Below the pieces are notes generated by a model that saw nothing but the letters and a program-made list of their open reading frames with translations, was not told where the DNA came from and did no database searches. The position numbers were made by a program, and so were the translations under genes. This document shows, piece after piece, positions 7,173 through 10,363 of a stretch of DNA of 10,363 nt. Origin of the DNA: Aquificaceae bacterium (GTDB lineage: Bacteria > Aquificota > Aquificia > Aquificales > Aquificaceae); NCBI GenBank assembly GCA_026982025.1, contig JALSHX010000251.1:1-10363 (forward strand). Reading direction: 5' to 3'. Every line of letters begins with the position of its first letter. Position 1 is the first letter of the stretch.

Positions 7173-7601
7173 TTATTGTAATTCCGTTGAGACCATAATG
7201 AGAATAACTCCTATTACAACAAGAAGGGCACCGGCAAGCTTCAGAAAGTTAAAGGATTCCCCGAGGAGAAGGAAGGCAAGCACGCTTGCCCACAGGGGAG
7301 AGCTTGCAACGATGGGTGCCACCACCGAAACCTCACCGGCTTTAATTGCCTTGTAGTAAAAGAGGAGACCGAGAAAACCAGAAACGAATCCCCCGAGGCA
7401 TATAGTTGCTATGTCTCTGAGAGGATAGTTTATTGATTCCCTTGTTACGAGGAGAAAGATCATTGCGAATATTGAGGCGGTTAGGTTGTGAAGGAAGATC
7501 CCTGCGAGGGGGGTGACCTCTCCTCTCAGCCCTACCTTAAATATAAGGGGAGCGGTGCTCCAGATTAGTGCAGAAAAGAGGGCAAATATTACTGCCTTCA
7601 C
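7173..7601 (-). CDS. EamA-domain (DMT superfamily) membrane protein, single-domain form
   Basis: This is a 142-aa integral membrane protein of the drug/metabolite transporter superfamily. Five hydrophobic helices can be read at about 2-22, 29-53, 64-88, 91-115 and 119-139. It has the EamA features SALIWSTAPLIFK near the start and the APIVASSPLWASVLAFLLLGE segment before the last helix. Most EamA permeases are ~290-300 aa with two tandem repeats. This one carries a single repeat and looks complete rather than truncated, because it has an in-frame start and a natural end followed directly by panB. Single-repeat forms are thought to act as dimers, like the SMR proteins. The substrate is unknown; membership of the superfamily does not reveal it. 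GTG 7601 overlaps the xth stop in a GTGA arrangement, and GGAG about 10 bases upstream may assist. Confidence 0.87.
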   Translation of the reverse strand: MKAVIFALFSALIWSTAPLIFKVGLRGEVTPLAGIFLHNLTASIFAMIFLLVTRESINYPLRDIATICLGGFVSGFLGLLFYYKAIKAGEVSVVAPIVASSPLWASVLAFLLLGESFNFLKLAGALLVVIGVILIMVSTELQ

Positions 7602-8374
7602 AACTCAAAGACTCCGATTATAGGAGCATGGTCAGATGGTTTGGGATTCCTTCTTTTTCTGGGCCACATGTCCACATAAACTTCCTTAAGGTTTTCAATA
7701 AGCGGTTCTGTTATAAGTATGTAGTCAATTCTCATTCCCTTGTCCTTCCAGACCATCCCTCCGATGTAATCCCACCATGTGAACTGAATCTTGTCAGGAT
7801 AGAGGTGCCTGAAGGCATCAATGAAACCCCACTCCAGAATTCTGTTGAAGGATTCCCTTTCTTCGGGCATTGTTCCTATGGTGTCTCTCAGGATCTGGGG
7901 ATCAAAGACATCTATGTCATCCCTCGCAACGTTAAAGTCTCCCACCATAATTATCCTGTCAGAGGGTGAGAAGTTATTTTTTAGAAATTCAAGGAGCTTT
8001 TCGTAAAAGCTGATCTTGTAGTAAAACTTTTCCGTTCCTCTAACATCACCGTGAGGTGCATAAACATTGATTATCCAGAGATCACCGAACCTTGCGGAAA
8101 TCAACCTCTTTTGCCCGTCAAATTCTTCGTCTCCCATTCCCTTAACAACCTCCGAAGGCTCCTGCTTGGAGCAAATACAGACGCCGTTGTAACCCTTCTG
8201 AGCGTTAACTTGGCAGGAATAACCTATATTTCGGAAATCGCCGAATGGAAAGTTCTTTTCCTCCTGCTTTAGCTCCTGCAGGCAGAGAATATCCACCGGT
8301 TCCCTCTCAAGCCATTGAAAAAGCAGGTCTTTTCTTGCCTTTATGGAATTAACGTTGTGGGAAGCTATCTTCAT
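7598..8374 (-). CDS. xth: Exodeoxyribonuclease III (AP endonuclease family 1)
   Basis: This Mg-dependent enzyme of the EEP fold cleaves DNA 5' of abasic sites and removes 3'-blocking groups and 3' nucleotides in base excision repair. The 258-aa length is near that of E. coli XthA (268 aa). The active-site residues are recognisable: N7 in SHNVNSIKAR, metal ligand E34 in LCLQELK, Y105 in NVYAPHGD, D146 and N148 in GDFNVA, D217 in RIDYIL, and D248/H249 in the terminal SDHAP motif. The segment FTWWDY before RIDYIL is typical of the XthA branch. ATG 8374 follows an AAGGAG Shine-Dalgarno with a 6-base spacer. This signal sits entirely in the 16 bases separating the gene from the tRNA-Ser 3' end. 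With polX it is the second DNA-repair gene of the window, though in a different transcription unit. Confidence 0.97.
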   Translation of the reverse strand: MKIASHNVNSIKARKDLLFQWLEREPVDILCLQELKQEEKNFPFGDFRNIGYSCQVNAQKGYNGVCICSKQEPSEVVKGMGDEEFDGQKRLISARFGDLWIINVYAPHGDVRGTEKFYYKISFYEKLLEFLKNNFSPSDRIIMVGDFNVARDDIDVFDPQILRDTIGTMPEERESFNRILEWGFIDAFRHLYPDKIQFTWWDYIGGMVWKDKGMRIDYILITEPLIENLKEVYVDMWPRKRRNPKPSDHAPIIGVFEL

Positions 8375-8390
8375 TTTCGGCTCCTTTTTG

Positions 8391-8481
8391 TGGCGGAGGG
8401 GGTGGGATTCGAACCCACGGAGGGCTACAAACCCTCAAGTGATTTCAAATCACCCGCCTTCGTCCGCTCGGCCACCCCTCC
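8391..8481 (-). tRNA. tRNA-Ser(UGA), 3' CCA encoded
   Basis: The reverse complement folds as a class II tRNA of 91 bases. The acceptor stem GGAGGGG pairs fully with CCCCTCC, followed by discriminator G and a genomically encoded CCA (8393-8391). The D arm reads GCCGAGCGGACGAAGGC. The anticodon loop TTTGAAA has anticodon TGA (8447-8445), reading UCA and related UCN serine codons. A long variable arm (GAGGG, loop, CCCTC) is diagnostic for Ser/Leu/Tyr and, with the anticodon, for Ser. The T arm GTGGG-TTCGAAT-CCCAC is canonical. All stems are GC-rich, fitting a thermophile. It lies 13 bases after lpxI and 16 bases before xth on the same strand, so it is probably excised from a polycistronic transcript. 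Confidence 0.97.
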
Positions 8482-8494
8482 GGCGATATATAAT

Positions 8495-9280
8495 TTAGCA
8501 CATGCCGTAAACCGGGATCCTGTACCTCTCCGCTTTTTTAAAAAACTCCTCTCCATCAATGACGAACACCCTTCCCGCTTCAATAAAAAGGGCGTCAGCT
8601 CCCGTTTTTTTCATTGCCTCAAGGGTTTCAATTCCCACGCCCGGTACATCTATTCTGAAGTCCTGATGCTTTCTTGATACTTTGATGACTCTTGTGCCTT
8701 TTCCCGCAATCCTGCCACCTCTTTCAATGGTCCTCTGAGTTCCTTCCATTGCCTCCACGGCGACCACGGCTTTGTCCTTTACAACTATGGTCTGACCAAC
8801 ATCAAGGGTAGCAATCTCCCTTGCGATCGGAAATCCGAAGCTGGCGTCCTCAAGGGCTTCCCTTGAAGGGGCGATTCTCGTTAACGGACCTTCACCGGCG
8901 AGAAGGTCTTCAAGATAGGGCTTTGGGTCTATAAAGGTAAAACCCTTTTCTTCAAGGGACTCAATGAATGCTCTTAGTACGCTTTCCGCCCTTCTGTCCT
9001 TGGCTCTTCTGAGAATATTAAGAGCTGTTAGGTCAAATCCGAATATGGCTGTATAGATCATTCTGTGTTCAAACTTTCCGAGCATAACTATTCCTTCAAC
9101 TCTCCTCTTTTCAAGAATTTTGAGCAACTTTCCAACCCTGCCCATGGGGAGGGAATAATCACTCTTTGTTTCTGTTACTCCGTCAATGCCGATGGTAACC
9201 ACATCGTCGCCCTTTTTAAGGGCGTTTTCTCTGAAGACTTCGGGAAGCCTTCCTTTCCCCGCTATAAGTCCGATGACCAT
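8495..9280 (-). CDS. lpxI: UDP-2,3-diacylglucosamine diphosphatase LpxI
   Basis: LpxI hydrolyses UDP-2,3-diacylglucosamine to lipid X (2,3-diacylglucosamine 1-phosphate) and UMP. It is the fourth step of lipid A synthesis and replaces the unrelated LpxH in some Gram-negative lineages. The 261-aa protein has the two LpxI domains. The N-terminal part begins with the nucleotide-binding-like IGLIAGKGRLPEVF (3-16) and contains GIVMLGKF (63-70). The C-terminal part has the family signature VVKDKAVVAVEAMEGTQRTI (167-186) with a following ERGG, then DFRIDVPGVG (207-216, with a conserved Asp at 211) and EAGRVFVID (234-242). It implies an LPS-bearing outer membrane. ATG 9280 matches the family N-terminus but has no Shine-Dalgarno. 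It is the first gene of the minus-strand run and is divergent from rng. Confidence 0.95.
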   Translation of the reverse strand: MVIGLIAGKGRLPEVFRENALKKGDDVVTIGIDGVTETKSDYSLPMGRVGKLLKILEKRRVEGIVMLGKFEHRMIYTAIFGFDLTALNILRRAKDRRAESVLRAFIESLEEKGFTFIDPKPYLEDLLAGEGPLTRIAPSREALEDASFGFPIAREIATLDVGQTIVVKDKAVVAVEAMEGTQRTIERGGRIAGKGTRVIKVSRKHQDFRIDVPGVGIETLEAMKKTGADALFIEAGRVFVIDGEEFFKKAERYRIPVYGMC

Positions 9281-9310
9281 TTGGAAAAATACTTTAAAAT
9301 ATCATACTGT
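9281..9310. promoter_or_regulatory. Thirty-base divergent lpxI/rng promoter region
   Basis: Only 30 AT-rich bases separate two divergent start codons. For rng (plus), TAAAAT (9295-9300, 5/6 to the -10 consensus) with ATGACC (9273-9278, inside the lpxI 5' end) 16 bases upstream would start transcription just before the ATG. For lpxI (minus), TATGAT (9306-9301, 5/6) would give a leader of about 13 bases with no Shine-Dalgarno. A closer element, TATTTT (9291-9286), would make the mRNA leaderless. The promoters necessarily overlap each other and the coding starts. Assignments are by eye. Confidence 0.4.
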
Positions 9311-10363
9311 ATGGAAGTTCGGCTGATCATTTCTGCCAGCAAGAACATAATTTTTTCATTTCTCATAAAGGGCATGGACATATCGGAGATAAAAGTTGAA
9401 AAGAGGGATGGACCGAGAATAGCGGGAAGCATCTGCAAGGGAAAGGTAAGGAGGCTTGCACCAAGTCTTGACGGTGCCTTCGTTGACATAGGACTTGAGA
9501 GGGAAGCTTACCTTCCTCTCAAGGATATGCCCGGCTATGAAGGTGCGGAGCCACCTCAAATCGGGTCCTCCGTGCTTGTTCAGGTTAGGAGAGAGCCCAT
9601 TGAGGAAAAGGGTGCCAAGGTTTCAGGCAGGATTTCAATCCCGGGAAAGTTCCTGATCTACCTGCCCAACTCAGAAGGAGTCTTTGTATCATCAAAGATA
9701 GATTCGGAGCGTGAGCGCGCAAGGTTTCAATCAATCTTTGAAAATACACTTGAGGGGGACGGCGTAATAGTCAGAACATCCGCGGTGGGAGTTTCGGAGG
9801 AACTGCTCCTTAACGAGCTTGATTACTTGAGGCACAGGTGGAAGGAGATCAGAAAAAAATCGGACAGGGTGGATCAGGGAATAATTTACGAGGAACTGCC
9901 CCAGTACTTTCAGACGGTTAGGGATAACTGGCAGGACATTAAGGAAATAGTGGTTGATGACAGGGAGGTGTGGACCGAGATAGTGTCTCACATTGAGAAC
10001 GGTTACAGGGAGCTGGTTGATAGGATAAGGTATGTTAAGAACATAAGCGTGTTCTTCAAGAAGTACGACCTTGACAGGGCTCTTACCAAGCTCTTTACGA
10101 GATATGTCTGGCTTAAAAGCGGTGGATACATAGTAATTGAGGAAACGGAGGCTATGACGGTTATTGATGTTAACAGCGGTTCGGGTTGCGGTGAATCCCT
10201 TGAGGAGAACGCCCTTTCCACGAACCTTGAGGCTGCGGAGGAGATAGCGAGACAGATACGCCTGAGGGACATAGGCGGAATTATTATCATTGACTTTATT
10301 GACATGAAGGATAAAAAAAGCCGGGATACACTTATTACAAGGTTCAGGGAGCTGTTTGCCGAT
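9311..10363 (+). CDS. rng: Ribonuclease E/G family endoribonuclease (N-terminal 351 residues, continues past window)
   Basis: This endonuclease cleaves single-stranded AU-rich RNA in rRNA/tRNA maturation and mRNA decay. My translation of the plus strand is open to the window end. The N-terminus (MEVRLIISASKNIIFSFLIK) aligns with the start of E. coli RNase G. The S1 RNA-binding domain begins near residue 38 with GSICKGKVRRLAPSLDGAFV and VDIGLEREAYLP. A helical/5'-sensor region follows, and the DNase I-like catalytic domain contains VIDVNSGS with D286, STNLEAAEEIARQIRLRDIG (303-322) and IIDFIDM with D328. D286 and D328 correspond to E. coli RNase E D303 and D346, the Mg ligands. The zinc-link CPxCxG motif and the C-terminus lie beyond 10363, so RNase G and a longer RNase E cannot be distinguished. 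ATG 9311 has no Shine-Dalgarno. Confidence 0.95.
   Translation, partial: MEVRLIISASKNIIFSFLIKGMDISEIKVEKRDGPRIAGSICKGKVRRLAPSLDGAFVDIGLEREAYLPLKDMPGYEGAEPPQIGSSVLVQVRREPIEEKGAKVSGRISIPGKFLIYLPNSEGVFVSSKIDSERERARFQSIFENTLEGDGVIVRTSAVGVSEELLLNELDYLRHRWKEIRKKSDRVDQGIIYEELPQYFQTVRDNWQDIKEIVVDDREVWTEIVSHIENGYRELVDRIRYVKNISVFFKKYDLDRALTKLFTRYVWLKSGGYIVIEETEAMTVIDVNSGSGCGESLEENALSTNLEAAEEIARQIRLRDIGGIIIIDFIDMKDKKSRDTLITRFRELFAD

Noticed and set aside
8439..8453. Perfect inverted repeat GTGATTT-G-AAATCAC as a possible operator.
   Set aside because: It is the anticodon arm of the tRNA-Ser gene.
8315..8677. A 120-codon plus-strand open frame containing GVGFEPTEGYKPSSDFKSP.
   Set aside because: This peptide is the antisense translation of the tRNA-Ser gene, a well-known spurious database protein. 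The frame also lies antisense to xth and lpxI.
9262..10305. Minus-strand open frames of 67-100 codons opposite the right-end gene.
   Set aside because: The plus strand is open throughout and encodes canonical RNase E/G motifs including both catalytic aspartates.

Overview
The window is a compact, gene-dense chromosomal segment of a thermophilic Gram-negative bacterium, most likely of the Aquificota or a similar deep-branching lineage. The basis is indirect. Arg codons are mostly AGG/AGA, Lys and Glu are abundant, the tRNA stems are GC-rich, genes overlap or nearly touch, lipid A synthesis uses LpxI, and the Lpd and MoeB-like sequences look Aquificales-like to me. The phylum is an inference. 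No mobile element, CRISPR array, phage gene or rRNA is visible, and no stretch over about 60 bases lies outside genes.

Layout. (1) 1-1625, minus: a bacterial family X DNA polymerase with a C-terminal PHP domain, cut at its C-terminus by the window edge. (2) 1687-3087, plus: a dihydrolipoamide dehydrogenase (E3), divergent from polX across a 61-base gap. (3) 3077-9280, minus: a continuous co-directional run that reads, in transcription order, lpxI, tRNA-Ser(UGA), xth (exonuclease III), a half-size EamA transporter, panB, a PilB/GspE-type secretion ATPase, a DUF3108 secreted protein and a HesA/MoeB/ThiF E1-like enzyme. (4) 9311-10363, plus: the first 351 residues of an RNase E/G-family ribonuclease, divergent from lpxI across only 30 bases.

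The minus-strand run is knitted together. The tRNA lies 13 bases after lpxI and 16 bases before the xth start. The xth/EamA junction overlaps by 4 bases, the EamA/panB gap is 4 bases, panB/pilB overlap by 11 bases and pilB/DUF3108 by 4. It is therefore very likely one transcription unit, although its products belong to unrelated processes: lipid A synthesis, translation, DNA repair, transport, coenzyme A synthesis, pilus or secretion assembly, and sulfur-carrier activation. Such functionally mixed operons are typical of small thermophile genomes. The final gene of the run overlaps the lpd 3' end by 11 bases in convergent orientation.

I found no previously undescribed multi-gene system. Every gene belongs to a recognisable family. 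The points most worth a second look are the tRNA embedded in the mRNA operon, the 30-base divergent lpxI/rng promoter region with no Shine-Dalgarno on either side, the pilB-DUF3108 coupling, and the convergent gene overlap.
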